NCBI GenBank assembly: GCA_030248195.1
Contig: JASAND010019908.1
Location: 1-64,000 of the forward strand
DNA from: Trissonchulus latispiculum
Taxonomy: Eukaryota > Nematoda > Enoplea > Enoplida > Ironidae
Direction of reading: 5' to 3'
Length of the DNA: 64,000 bases
Shown here: piece by piece, positions 44,601-53,059 of the stretch
Layout: every line of letters begins with the position of its first letter
How positions within the stretch are numbered: the first letter of the stretch is position 1
The notes under the pieces: model-generated
The model's input: the letters and a program-made list of their open reading frames with translations, nothing else
The model's database searches: none
What the model was told of the DNA's origin: nothing
Translations under genes and position numbers: made by a program

Positions 44601-47600
44601 GCCAGAAAGTTAAAACATTTGTAACGATGATCTGACGTGAATTTGCGAAACGAATCCTAACATTTTACGACGAAACTTTCTGAACAGCTTCAGTTATCGA
44701 TTTTCAAGCGACCCTGAAAGCATTGTGAAATTTGGATGATTTTTGTGAACATTGTGATTTTTTGAAGATTTATGGTTAATCAAATCCACTATTTGCCCTC
44801 ACTCGCACTGCTAGTTCTAGCATTTGCATTGCGAGTCCGTCAAGTCCTGCAGCTTGCTTAGCTAATTTCATCAAGTCGCAGGAAAAGTTTTATGTAAGAC
44901 TTGAAATCCGCACTAGTAACTAGTATGCTAGTACTGGTAAATCCGCACTAAGATCATCAGATTTTTATGGAATTGGCCGCTGGTGGTGATTTTATCTCTA
45001 GCAGTTACCTTAGGATAAGCAAGCCCTTGTATAATTTTGCTTGTCAGTTGTTTCCCAGGCACACCTGACGTAACAGTAGTTCAAAAGTCTTATATAACCT
45101 TTAATCGAATTGTAGACAGCGAGCCTTTGAAGCCGTTCATCCTATGCAACGAGCATTGGTGGAGGAGGCGAGGCGACGTTTGGGACTTCCACCCAGTCCG
45201 GGACCAGAAACTCAACAACCTTCAATGTCCGCAGAAGACCGAGGAGAGTCCAGACCGATTCCGTCCGCTCCCCAACTGCCCAGCTATGACTCAGATGTCT
45301 GTCCTATCTGTCTGCAGACCTTTAGATTTGCTGTGCAGGCCAGCTGTGGTCACATGTTTTGCGGTATGCATCCAGCACTCTCTTGTTTACGTTCCTTTTT
45401 TTATTCATTTAACAAAATGAAAGAACGAACGAAACCAAAGATGTGCCGCTACAGGTGTACCACCTGTTTGGGTTGGGGGGGGGGAGTAAAAAGTCCAAAT
45501 CCGGCTTGGGGGGGTCTAAAAAAATCGGAAATTTTAAAAAAACTGCACCCAATTTTTTTTCAGCTGAAAATGGCCCTATTTGACATTAAATCTACTATTT
45601 TCGACATACTACTAAAAAACTACTTGTATTGCATTTTACAACCAATTTTCTAGCTTTTTAAACTATTTCCATCCAATTTTTTCAGAAAATGTTTGATAAA
45701 TTCTAAAAATTTTTGCAAAAAGTTGGCATTTTTTCCTCTTGGTTGGACCCCATTTTAGGGGGGAGGGGGGTCTGAGCTCGGCTTGGGGGGGAGTAGTCGA
45801 GGTCGGGTATGGGGGGTGAGGGGTCTGGCCTTCTCGTGGGGGGTCTCACAGGGGGTAAACTGTAGCCTGGTACACCTCCAGTATATTCATTTAAAATAGG
45901 AACTTTTCGCCACATGTCGCCAATTATCCGTCTGGCGACAATCGCGAAAGTTCAGCGGTTATCGTAGACATTTGGCGATATGTCGCCAAAACTTGACGCC
46001 TGCGGCAATCTCGGAATTATAGCGATTTGCGGCAATCTCGGAATTATAGCGATTATCGTAGAATATTGGCGATAACTCTTGTGAAATATTCGCGACAATC
46101 ACGGATGTTTGACGATTGTTGTGGAAAATTAACGAAATATCGCTAGCTTCCACGACAATCGTCAAACATCCGCGATTATCGCGAACAGTCTTTCCACGAC
46201 TTATCGCCAATATTCAACGATAATCGCGGTCTAGTCTTTGCGACACATCGCCAAATTTCTACGATAACCGCTGAGTTTTCGCGGTTGTCGCCAGACGAAT
46301 AATTGGCGAATATCGCGAAAAGGTCCTATTTTAAATGCATGTACTGTATGCCGCTACAGCACATCCGAAATAATCTACTAATGTTCGTTTGTGTTAATAA
46401 TTATTTTCTGTTCGTGCCATTATACTATAATATGCCTATAATAATATAATATATAATTATGCATGCCTATAATACATAATCATATGGATGTTGGGGGCTG
46501 GATTAGTTTGCTCTTTGAACTAACTTTGTCACTGCCACTATCTTTTATTTCTTTGGTCAAAATTTCCGGTAGAGCGGAGTCTGGGGACGGCAGTTTTTTT
46601 TAAAAAACGCTTAGAAACAGCTATAGTTTGGTGCTGAGATAAAAAGAACTATTTTTAGCCAGTTTCATGTTGCTAAAAATGCTACAAGAGACCTAAAAAT
46701 TCGACGAAGTCGGAATGCTTCGAAAATTCATCCGCAAATCCCTATTTTTCTGGGCACTATTAGGTTCTGGCCTGGCGAAGACCCGTTTTCTGGTGCTACC
46801 CTCTCCCCTGCAGGAAAAAGCCAGTCGTTTTTGGACTTGTGGGCTGCTGCTATACTATTGGTTTTCATGAGTTCCTCAAATTTTTAACTATTGTTCATGG
46901 GTAATTCTTCATTTGTATACCCGAATTTTTTTATTTTATTTTCTTTGCAGGTGAATGTATAACTACGTATTGGACGTATGGTCAGTGGATTGGTGCTATT
47001 AACTGTCCTGTGTGCAGAGGCAGAGTGAGTTCTAGTGGAACATTACTTTAACTTAAGACTTAGCTAACGCTGCAGTAGAATGCCAGTATCGTACACAAAG
47101 TTTTCGCCAATTCACCAAAATTGGAAAAATTCGCTTACTAAAATCCATTGATTTTGGGGGTGCTTTTAACGAATAGCTGCTGGTGAGGTCCGAAAGTCTC
47201 CCCTCCTGAAAAGAGAACCATGGCACTGCAGAACCTCCGCAACCAACAGCCCGCTGACTACATCATATGGACTGACGGATCCGCTAAATGCGGAACTGAA
47301 CGAGGAGGCAGCGGCGTCTATGTTGTGGAAACCTTCACCGAGCGTAGAAGGCACCTCGCCTTCCCTGCTGGAATTGTCTGTTCCAGCTATAGAGCGGAGC
47401 TCATTGCCATCAAAAAGGCCCTAGACTGGGTCCTAAGATATGGAAAGCTGCACCGAACTAATTTGATCCGGATCTGTACGGATTCACTATCGGCTGTGCA
47501 GAAACTGTCTGGAGGACCTGCTCTGCCATGTACGTATCTGGAAACTGCCATCTGGAATCATTTAGATAGTCTTAACAGGAGAAACATAACGGCTAGCCTC

Positions 47601-49671
47601 ATCTAGATTCCCAGTCACTGTGGAATTTCCGGAAATGAAATGGCCGACAGACTAGCGAGAAATGGAGGGAAGATGGTCCAAGACGAGGTTGCAATTGATT
47701 ATCCTACAGCGTCAGCCGTGCTCAGGCGGCACTTTACCCAAAAATGGCACAGTGGCATTTCCCATGACCGAACAAGGTCAATCTTTGGTGACAGAGGCCC
47801 TGTCCCACCGTCCAACGAAGCCGGGCTGTCAAGACGTGACAGAATCATCCTGTCCCAGCTGCGAACCGGAAAAAGCCTACTTTTAGCCCAATATCGGAAT
47901 GAAATCAACCCCACTGCATATCCCTCCGACCTGTGCCCAGACTGCTCCCAGGAGACCGAAACCTTAGACCACCTTATCCTCTCCTGCCCAGCTAAGGAGG
48001 CTGCGCGGAGGAGACATTTTGACTGTTCCCTTGGCTTGGCTGTCCTTTGGGAGGCCCCTTCGGGTGTTATGGGTTTCCTGAAGGCAGGCCCGCACCCAGG
48101 ATTTTGAAAAGGGGGGGATCCAAGGTAATATGCAACGGGGGGTCTGGGGGGCGGAGCCCCCAGAACTTGAAAATTTTTTGCATTTTGCCCAAAAACAGTA
48201 CATTGGACGTTAATTTGTAAATTATCGCGCCGAAGGCGCAAAAACTTTTTAAAAATAGCTGTTTTTGCCATAAAAATAGCAAACATTTTCCATTTAGTCA
48301 TCCCAAAAGGGGGGGGTCTTGACCCCTTGAACCCCCCCCCCTGGGTGCGGCCTTGCCTGAAGGATACTGGGCGGTTAGACTAACTGCTCAGCTGTATGGA
48401 TCCGCTCCGCCTGGCCCTAATGATGATGATGATGATGATGATGAGGTCCGAAAGTATCCCCGATACGTTGGTTTGCAGCCATTGTTTTTGCCAAGTAATT
48501 CGCGAAGACCACATTTCGTCCCTTTCTTCGATGTTCGCACGCATCGTAAACTAACTAACTTCGCTAGCGTCACTAAATGTAGTTCCTTTGACAATTGTAC
48601 TATAGTTTACCATATTTTGCGGTGTTTGAATAGTAGCAAACAGCTTATGAAACACGTGGAATTGACGAATTTTGAGGAATTCCATCTCTTAAGAACATTT
48701 TTACAATAAAAGTGAAAATGCAAATTTTTGTGCTGCAACTTTGTAGATTTGCACACTTTAAATTGACAATTGCTTCTAAAAATGTACACAAATGCTGTTA
48801 AAACAGTAGTCGCTTCGTTATACTCAACCTCAAAGCGCACGGGTTTGTTATTTCCTGTTGCTTCAGGTTTCTTAGGTTTAAGATTATTATTTAAGATTAT
48901 TGTTAGATTTCCAGATTCTTCTTACGGTGGAAGAAACACATTCACGAGAGATTTAAATATTCGTACTGATCAAAGTTATTGAGTTTATATATTTATTTTA
49001 GTTTATCATAATTGTAATTTGGTTAGTTATTTTTGTTTTAATTTTAGATCCTCATTCTGCTTCCGTGCTTCACTGAAGCGGATCCCAATGAGCCTGGCCG
49101 TGAAGCCATCGTTCAGTCCATTCGTGATTATAATCGACGATTTTCTGGAGAGCCCAGAACGGTATTCGACTTCCATTTTTTCGATTCATTTTTTGGACTA
49201 ATGGTTACGTAGTGTATATATGCACAGTGCAGCTGTTATACGTATAGTGTTGTAAACTGAGATTGCCAGAATTTTAGGACCTTGTCTTTCGGCGTCAACT
49301 GGTGGTATTACTTTCACATGAATAAATTGTTTCTACAAAGATGTGAATCTGTTTTTCTCTGTCTGTATTGTAACTTATTTTTCCTTGTTTCCATTTTTGT
49401 GTAGCTGATGGACTACATCTCGGATATTCCCGTCCTCCTACCCCATCTGATCTCTCAATTCTTTTCCATGAACGGACTTATTCTCATCTTTCGTCTTCGG
49501 GTCATCATGTGCCTCGCCTTTGCCGTTATCTATCTCCTCTCCCCGTTTGATGTCATCCCGGAGGGCGTTTTCGGTCTGATCGGTATTTTGGACGATCTGT
49601 TCGTTTTTGCCCTGCTGGCCATTTATCTGTCGATGGCCTATAGGCGATTTATTGTGGGCGAAACGGCATAA
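32666..49671 (+). CDS. RNF170: E3 ubiquitin ligase RNF170 (five exons, complete)
   Basis: RNF170 is an ER-membrane RING ligase; in vertebrates it acts on activated IP3 receptors. Exons: 32666-32787, 45116-45363, 46951-47024, 49048-49161 and 49405-49671; all junctions are GT-AG and the phases agree, giving 275 codons including the stop. Residues 11-19 (IVEGVGNEV) and the transmembrane segment at about 19-38 match the family N-terminus. The RING lies at 103-145: C-x2-C-x11-C-x-H-x2-C-x2-C-x15-C-x2-C. RDYNRRFSGEP precedes the DUF1232 region (SPFDVIPEGVFGLIGILDD, 232-250) with two membrane segments at about 211-231 and 241-263. The start is one of two adjacent ATGs (32666, 32669); the frame is open to an AG at 32650, so 5' non-coding exons may exist. 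The first intron is 12.3 kb and packed with repeats; intron 3 holds a LINE. Confidence 0.93.
33150..33545 (-). mobile_element. G/C-run-ended short element, family A, copy 3
   Basis: Reverse orientation relative to 8640 and 31870: AGCAGTATATGTAGAAAACA and CCCGGCTTCGCCGG match the complement of the family A core. C-rich blocks bound it on both sides (CCCCACT repeated). It lies in RNF170 intron 1. Confidence 0.7.
33546..34104. other. Intronic stretch without recognised feature
   Basis: Moderately GC-rich, with a run of G at about 33748 and GTGGGCCGGGCCC-like words. It lies inside RNF170 intron 1 and leads into the third satellite array; nothing coding is seen. Confidence 0.3.
34105..36560 (+). 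repeat. Third satellite array, about 12 units of 137-150 bp, interrupted by a LINE
   Basis: Each unit has CCAAGTTTGGTATCAAATGA, GCGAACATTTTTGTCATTGG and GGACCCCTCCAAAGTG, then CTGTGGCGCCCTG and a GGTCCAAAATGGCCAAAAAT link. Unit steps alternate between about 149-150 and 137-139. Blocks starting near 35449 and 35887 repeat as a trimer of about 437 bp. The first unit (34105-34183) is separated from the rest (34892 onward) by an inserted LINE. The core is shared with the arrays at 17.4 and 22.3 kb. It lies in RNF170 intron 1. Confidence 0.92.
34184..34891 (+). mobile_element. 5'-truncated CR1-like LINE with (TTTG)n tail
   Basis: The frame from about 34187 to the stop at 34590 reads VEKVQKRFTKRI-type sequence, SLELRRVKSDLSQCYRIVHG, LRGHNYML and NAWNNLPFGVVNSVSL, colinear with the C-terminus of the intact LINE ORF ending at 40276. 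A 3' UTR and five TTTG units follow. TTGTCAT at 34177-34183 is repeated at 34892-34898 and rejoins the satellite unit, giving a short target duplication. The endonuclease and reverse transcriptase are missing. Confidence 0.85.
36580..37400 (+). repeat. GC-rich tandem monomers (about 125-130 bp, about 6) in front of the CR1-like ORF
   Basis: Monomers contain CAATTGCGTTTTTTC, CCACGCAGTGCGACGACCCC, a C run, GGTGGGCGTTCGGCCCCC and CTGTTTTCCGATAAACC. Steps between ACAATTGCG words are 126 and 130 bp; later monomers substitute TTTCTACGTACGGA. One monomer carries about 150 bp of extra sequence (37060-37220). They end about 60 bp before the LINE reading frame opens, so they may be its 5' UTR/promoter monomers. 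Confidence 0.8.
37454..40276 (+). CDS. CR1-like non-LTR retrotransposon endonuclease/reverse transcriptase, open throughout
   Basis: The protein nicks target DNA and reverse-transcribes its own RNA. The frame is open from 37454 (stop TAA just before) to 40276; no ATG precedes the conserved LNCTLLNAQCLTNKRSELE, so I take the frame opening as start limit (nearest usable codon is TTG 37595, 893 codons). APE endonuclease residues are present: N in LLNAQ, ITETWA, YRSP, GDFNLPGVNW and SDHN (about residue 200). Reverse transcriptase: SCGPDGL, YRPVSLT, LDFARAFDSVPHEKL, SGIPQGSVLGPVLF and FADDAKVY (FADD near residue 620). There is no RNase H. The C-terminal region matches the truncated copy at 34.2 kb. 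No stop or frameshift is seen, so it may be young. Confidence 0.9.
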   Translation, partial: PFIVNEITVSSDWSCCTGKLRRAGPRPPQSQVNSIEILNCTLLNAQCLTNKRSELELEINSKNPDIVFITETWAKEEIVDSELCGLPNYKIYRSDRAERGHGGCCMLVRHNLPTEPVFACSFMGFCEILIVKVYLGRLKLHCVVVYRSPTSSMQADNELIECLRTQCQLSNTLLVGDFNLPGVNWEEYRSSSGIETEFLNLFNEIGLFQHVNSPTRESNILDLVLSNNEDIINNVDISLPFSTSDHNTVDFEILINKINKSVPRSEKLSILSGDLNSDWSSFVQIVNYAMHCYVPTVSVNKHKSNWPREVNKALVKKRRAWHRFRENPNFENRNCYRQAAKNARNAIRMTVRRKEESIVRSGDKKRLYTYVNSKLKGIDGIGVLTRENVSAVTDVEKANMLNSVFASVYQLDNGELPEFPYRTVHKLENIDITPPRIEKALKKMNNKKSCGPDGLSCYVLKKILPSVCDVLCMLFSASLQTGTLPDQWKTATVVPIYKRKGRSTDPANYRPVSLTVVVCKILETIIVEDLWNFFIKYKLINKNQHGFRKSKSTLTNLLSCMHSWCIARDQGKRVDCVYLDFARAFDSVPHEKLIFKLERYGISGLVLDWIRCFLRDRSHKVIVNGEYSESLPVTSGIPQGSVLGPVLFLLYINDLPEVVQYSSVELFADDAKVYTVCTKSCQCNNLQLDLNKVGEWAQKWQLNLATHKCLALTIGSTEFLNLNLMGKALDQVNSVSDLGLLLSGDQKVADYCNKICRNAHILSSRILRVFETTKPEFLIDLFKTFVRPLLEYITPIWSPYLLKDIDKVERVQRSFTKRLRGCNNCTYPERLSVLNLESLEYRRIINDIVLCFRIVKNLIDLDFSDYFEYCQDSGTRGHNLRIRPVSRAKLSITKNFFSWRVVNVWNELPADVVNSNSVSTLKLKLATVDLSKFLRGRGLR
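40442..42119. other. Intronic AT-rich stretch
   Basis: Apart from the Cys-rich frame at 40983-41097, it holds a CCTGCTGCGC/GCGCAGCAGG hairpin at about 41236 (GCGCAGCAGG again near 41709). GAGAGAGT words flank 40490-40575 and recur near 42040 as CTCTCTCC in the opposite orientation, with GTTTGAAC/GTTCAAAC, hinting at a larger inverted-repeat element of about 1.6 kb. Confidence 0.35.
40983..41097 (-). pseudogene. Cysteine-rich CXC-like C-terminal fragment
   Basis: On the minus strand a frame ending in TAA (40985-40983) reads SRNCSSGCCKRVCKCF, then IKCGTKCHRR and STSCTNC: nine cysteines with the spacing seen in CXC-type zinc-binding tails of some DNA-binding proteins and transposon proteins. 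Upstream the frame closes within about 90 bp. It could be the last exon of a host gene or the end of a dead transposase. The identification rests on cysteine spacing only. Confidence 0.3.
42120..42395 (+). repeat. 51-bp tandem repeat, five units, each a hairpin
   Basis: CGGCGCTGAATCTAGTTTCT starts at 42140, 42191, 42242, 42293 and 42344. Each unit contains CGGCGCTGAA and, about 20 bp on, TTCAGCGCCG, so every unit can form a 10-bp stem. Because 51 is a multiple of three, a frame with a 17-residue repeat runs through it; I treat this as a by-product. Confidence 0.9.
42600..42828. mobile_element. G/C-run-ended element fragment
   Basis: Blocks CCCCCGCAATTTTGGGGGCC and GACCCCTTACGACCCCCC precede an AT-rich core, as in the other G/C-run elements. 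The next element begins directly at its end. Confidence 0.4.
42829..43908. mobile_element. 1.08-kb element with about 28-bp terminal inverted repeats and repeated GCGGGAAAAAACCCA motifs
   Basis: Left end GGTGTATAGTCAAGCGGG is answered at the right end by CCCGCTTGACTATACC. The motif GCGGGAAAAAACCCA stands next to both ends and again at about 43025 and (reversed) 43515-43550 and 43860. The interior has AT-rich sequence and only short open frames. It looks like a non-autonomous DNA transposon, superfamily unknown. Confidence 0.75.
43910..44480 (+). mobile_element. C-run-ended element, family B (second copy)
   Basis: The core and right part match 31380-31640; the following block 44330-44480 matches 31075-31240. 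GACCCCACCC(A/T)CC is repeated several times at both ends. Non-coding. Confidence 0.65.
44481..45115. other. Intronic stretch before RNF170 exon 2
   Basis: Unremarkable AT-rich sequence; ACTAGTAACTAGTATGCTAG at about 44915 is a small palindromic patch. It ends in the acceptor TTGTAG used by exon 2. Confidence 0.3.
45455..46349. mobile_element. Two abutting inverted-repeat elements in RNF170 intron 2
   Basis: 45455-45878: GTGTACCACC start and GGTACACC end around a G-run element. 45879-46346: CAGTA.AT.CATTTAAAATAG at the left and its complement CTATTTTAAATG.AT.TACTG at the right, with an interior almost wholly palindromic and packed with GCGAT/ATCGC words (for example GGCGACAATCGCGAAAGTTC against GCGGTTGTCGCC). 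GCCGCTACAG stands both before the pair (45445-45454) and after it (46350-46359), possibly a target duplication. Confidence 0.65.
46360..46950. other. Rest of RNF170 intron 2
   Basis: Short AT-rich run with TATAAT words at 46420-46480, otherwise nothing recognised up to the acceptor TTTGCAG. Confidence 0.3.
47204..48441 (+). mobile_element. 5'-truncated LINE carrying an RNase H domain, in RNF170 intron 3
   Basis: The frame 47220-47604 reads IIWTDGSAKCGTERGG, CSSYRAELIAIKKALDW and ICTDSLSAVQKLSGG; after an in-frame TAG at 47605 it continues IPSHCGISGNEMADRLA, all type I RNase H blocks with the catalytic Asp/Glu residues visible. Then come LSRRDRIILSQLRTGKSLLL and CPDCSQETETLDHLILSCP, the usual C-terminal zinc-knuckle region. 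TGAGGTCCGAAAGTCTCCCC before the element (47184-47203) recurs after it (48442-48461) with one change, a 20-bp target duplication. The tail is (TGA)n. Only the 3' end was copied, and the stop shows it is dead. Confidence 0.88.
48085..48355. mobile_element. hAT-type MITE nested in the RNase H LINE
   Basis: Direct CCTGAAGG at 48077-48084 and 48356-48363 bounds a 271-bp element starting CAGGCCCGCACCCAGG and ending CCTGGGTGCGGCCTTG. Removing it restores the LINE frame GFLKDTGRLD followed by a stop, which proves order of insertion: LINE first, MITE second. The core has G and C runs. Confidence 0.88.
48462..49047. other. Rest of RNF170 intron 3
   Basis: No repeat or exon recognised; it ends in a pyrimidine-rich acceptor before 49048. 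Confidence 0.3.
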
Positions 49672-51857
49672 TTCAGCGAAACACTAGTTAATTCAACACA
49701 ATTTAATTTAATGTTGTCCTTTTGTTGCTTTAAGCTGTGTTATTTTTGTACATACAAATAGCAATTTGTTTTATTGCGTAGCTGTACGCAGTTGCTTGTT
49801 TCTTGTTTTCATTCTTTTCTTGGCTAACGATATAATAGCGTTATTGATAGGCACTGCTTGTAGTAATCCACTTGTAGATACAAGACTTCTTGTAAACTGT
49901 GTTCTGATTAATCTATTGTCATATTTCGTTTGATACTGGTACTATCTATTTGTAAACGGGACGTTTCCCGTATTGTTTCAGTTTAACGGATATTTATTTG
50001 TTATCAATGTTTTCACCGTTTTTCATAGGTTTATTTCTAGCATTCGTCTTCGTCCTAGTTTGGATGGTACGCAACTACGAACACCATTTGTATTTATATA
50101 TTTTAGTAAAATCAACTATTTGTTTAAGCCGTGTTTTCCCGAAGGACCACACATTCTGATAAAACAGAGCAAATGCACTACCGTTTATTGTTAACAAACA
50201 CATTAAAGGCAACCAGGCTTTTTGAAGCCTATGGTACATACGTATCAATAATAGCAAGGGTTCATAATTTTGATCGTATTAGAAAAAGGCTAAACCAATT
50301 GATGGCTTCTCTTCATTCAATTGTGTTACGGTGCTCCGACCGTAGTACGTGAATTTCCCCTTTTGGTAGAGATCGACGAAACATACAGCTTCCCGTTTGG
50401 AGGAGTGGATTTCAAAAGAGTTTAGTGGGTGAGGGTCGTCAACAACCAAATCAATCTTATCCTCCTTTGCCCCTCCCCAAAGCGAGGACCCTTTTTGAGA
50501 AAAGTGCGAATCTAACCCCTCATCACTAAGCATGAAGGGGATAGGTTTCCTCGACCCCCTCACTACAGCGGGGGACAATCGCCTATTCTGGTTGGAGCTC
50601 CGTTACGCAATGTAATAGAGAGAAACCTTCTGGGGCCAATGGTATCAACGTCGAAACCTGGCTTAAGGGGGGGTCCATTTTTGGTCAATTTTCCGACCAT
50701 CTCCGATTTCGCTCATTTTCACATCGTATCTCTTACGGTTGTTGAGTAATTTTACGTCAAAGTTGAGGTCGGCATGTGTTAAACATAGGAAACAGAAAAA
50801 GTGGTGATTTTATTTTGCGCCAAAAGATCTCTCGATGAACAGTTGTAATCCTGCATAATTTTGTATTTATAACGTAGCTATAATCATAAACTGCGGTACG
50901 CTGGGCTGGAAGTAGAATTTTGATTTAGGCCCCTAAAGTTTTTAAAAAATTTTTATTGATCGAAAACAGTGGAAAATCGTCAAAATGCAACGTTTCTTGC
51001 AGCTGAAAAGTGGGGTCTAAGAATTGCAATTTGCTCTAATTCAAAGGCCTAAATAAAAATTCTAACTCCAGGGTTCCGTAGTACTTTAATTGGCGGTTCC
51101 ATTAATACCAATGGTTCCATTGTATGTTTTTCCAATTTCGAGATCTTTTTGGTGCAAAAATGAGCATTTTTAGCAAAGTTTTCAAAATTTCGGTTTTTGG
51201 AAAACTTGGCTAAATTCCGACAACAGTAAGGTCCTAAACTGCCTATTTTGTATTCCAACTTGTGTATTCATGTCTCTGGATCTATTTGCAGCATGAATTA
51301 TGCTGATAGCTAAGTCCAGTACTTCTCAGTGTGCCGAACGGGACCCTCGAACCCCGAATTCTCAAAACAGCGATTTTTAAATTTTTTCAAAATATGGCAT
51401 TATACATCAATCGAAAGCTCTCATTGCGGGGATGAATTTTTCTCACAGAACTATGGGTCGGAAATGCTTCTACTTTAAGTTAACCGCTGTTAAATGTTTC
51501 ATCACATCAGGAGGAACAAGGGCCTTGTTTCTCCGAGAAATTTTTTAGAGAAGCTTCTGATCAAGCCCATCCGGCTGGACACTGTACGAAAATGTTTTCT
51601 TAATAGTTTTTAAAGGTGTGTAACAAAATAGGCTGAAAACGTAGAGTTGATTTGTGAAAATTTTCCTCAGTTGGCTGCAGCACCCTTGTGATCGCTCATA
51701 TTCAAATTGCACACAGTTGATGGCTCGTAACTTACGGAGAACTGAACGAAACAACTCAAAATTTAAATTTTATATGCACGACATATGTGGCTAACTTATG
51801 TGTGAAAATGAGCGAAATCCGCCGCCTAAAAAGTTTTCATGATGGACACCCCCTTAA
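49672..51857. other. 3' flank of RNF170 and intergenic DNA
   Basis: 49672-50100 is probably the 3' UTR (T-rich, with short ATTTA-like words). 50280-50580 opens a minus-strand frame without recognised similarity. 50640-51560 is repeat-like sequence of the AATTTT/AAAATTT type with TGGTACCAATGG-like words; 51385-51440 contains ATACATCAATCGAAAGCTCT, a distant relative of the satellite core. Confidence 0.35.
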
Positions 51858-52201
51858 CAGGGTATTTTTAGGGATTTTTTCCGGGGGGGGGGGCCGGCCC
51901 CGGCGGGGGGGGGGGGAGATTTTTGCACAAATGAGCCAAAAAAATGGTTTTTTGGGCGTATTTTGCATGGTGAAACGCCAAAAGTTCTCAAAAATGCCAG
52001 TATTTAAGATAAAAACAGCTATTTTTACGAAAAAATCTCCGACGAAGCCGGTAAATTTTTGAAAATTGGCCTATTTTGTCAAAAATTTGGGCCTCCAAAA
52101 AATCCCGGGGGGGAAGCAAAAATCCCGGGAGGGGGGCGATTTCGGGTGGGGAGGCATTTTCGGGGGGGGCCCGCCCCCCCCCCCCTGTAAAAAATACCCT
52201 G
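51858..52201. mobile_element. MITE with CAGGGTATTTTT inverted ends
   Basis: CAGGGTATTTTT at 51858 is answered by AAAAATACCCTG ending at 52201. CCTTAA stands directly outside both ends (51852-51857, 52202-52207). The interior has very long G and C runs and the AT core with ATCTCCGACGAAGCCGG, similar in style to family A. Confidence 0.8.
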
Positions 52202-52206
52202 CCTTA

Positions 52207-52268
52207 AGTCGCTAACCCGGGTTTATTTCTCGTGCGAAAGATAGCAATATAAACATGGGTTAGCGACT
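52207..52268. repeat. Hairpin AGTCGCTAACCC / GGGTTAGCGACT
   Basis: Arms of about 17 bp around a loop of about 28 bp; a third CCCGGGTTT word follows directly. Possibly the end of another inverted-repeat element. Confidence 0.55.
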
Positions 52269-53059
52269 AAACCCGGGTTTCGACGTTGATGTCATCTGCC
52301 CCGGGTGACTTTCTGTTCATCTCTAACGTTATAATAAATTCTACTTCTTGCTTTTGGTGTGTTTCCCATTTTCCCTTAGAGCTTTTGGATTGAACCTATC
52401 TATTCTGCGGAGGCTTTCAGACACTGTCTGGTTTTTGTTTTATTCAGTGTAGGTAGACGTTTATCGTTTGTTAGAAATGCTCTTGTATATTTTGTTTTAT
52501 TCTTTTGAAGTCTTGTGGTTTCTTGCCTCACTTTCTTCGAATAAATATTTGCATTTGCAATTCTCAATAAAACTAACGAATGCGTTGCCGCTTTAGCTAT
52601 TCTTGTTAGTAGCAATCATTTCTTTATTAGTTAAGGCTGGCATTGTCTATTGATGTAGAGGTGGGTGCCGCTGATTTATGTGCAGCTTATCAGTTTTCAT
52701 TTTATACATATGAACTCGGATGTAATCTTTTGGGATGTCATAATGACGGTATTGAGTGTAGCAAGCATTTTTAGGTTTTTATAGGATAGGTTCTGGAATC
52801 TGGTGTAGTTGTGTAAGTGAATACGAAAGTTGAAGCGAGGAGTTTTGTTGGATCTAATGTACTGACGTAGAACAAAGTTGGACAATTGCAGTCGTTTGTA
52901 AGCCTTCTGGTGCGTTCCCCCTTTTGAGGGGGTCTGAGGGCTTTAATCAAGATAACAGGAAAAGTAAGCCACTCAATGCTTCGTAATGTATTAAGCATGA
53001 AATATGCTTTTTGAAGAATGAAAATCAAAACACGGACACCCAGAGTCAGACCAACCTTA
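52269..53059. other. No recognised gene; probable 3' part of the Penelope-like element
   Basis: AT-rich sequence downstream of the GIY-YIG frame on the minus strand. I see no further domain. Confidence 0.3.

Noticed and set aside
50279..50578. 99-codon minus-strand gene
   Set aside because: No recognised motif, no supporting splice sites or neighbours; likely chance.
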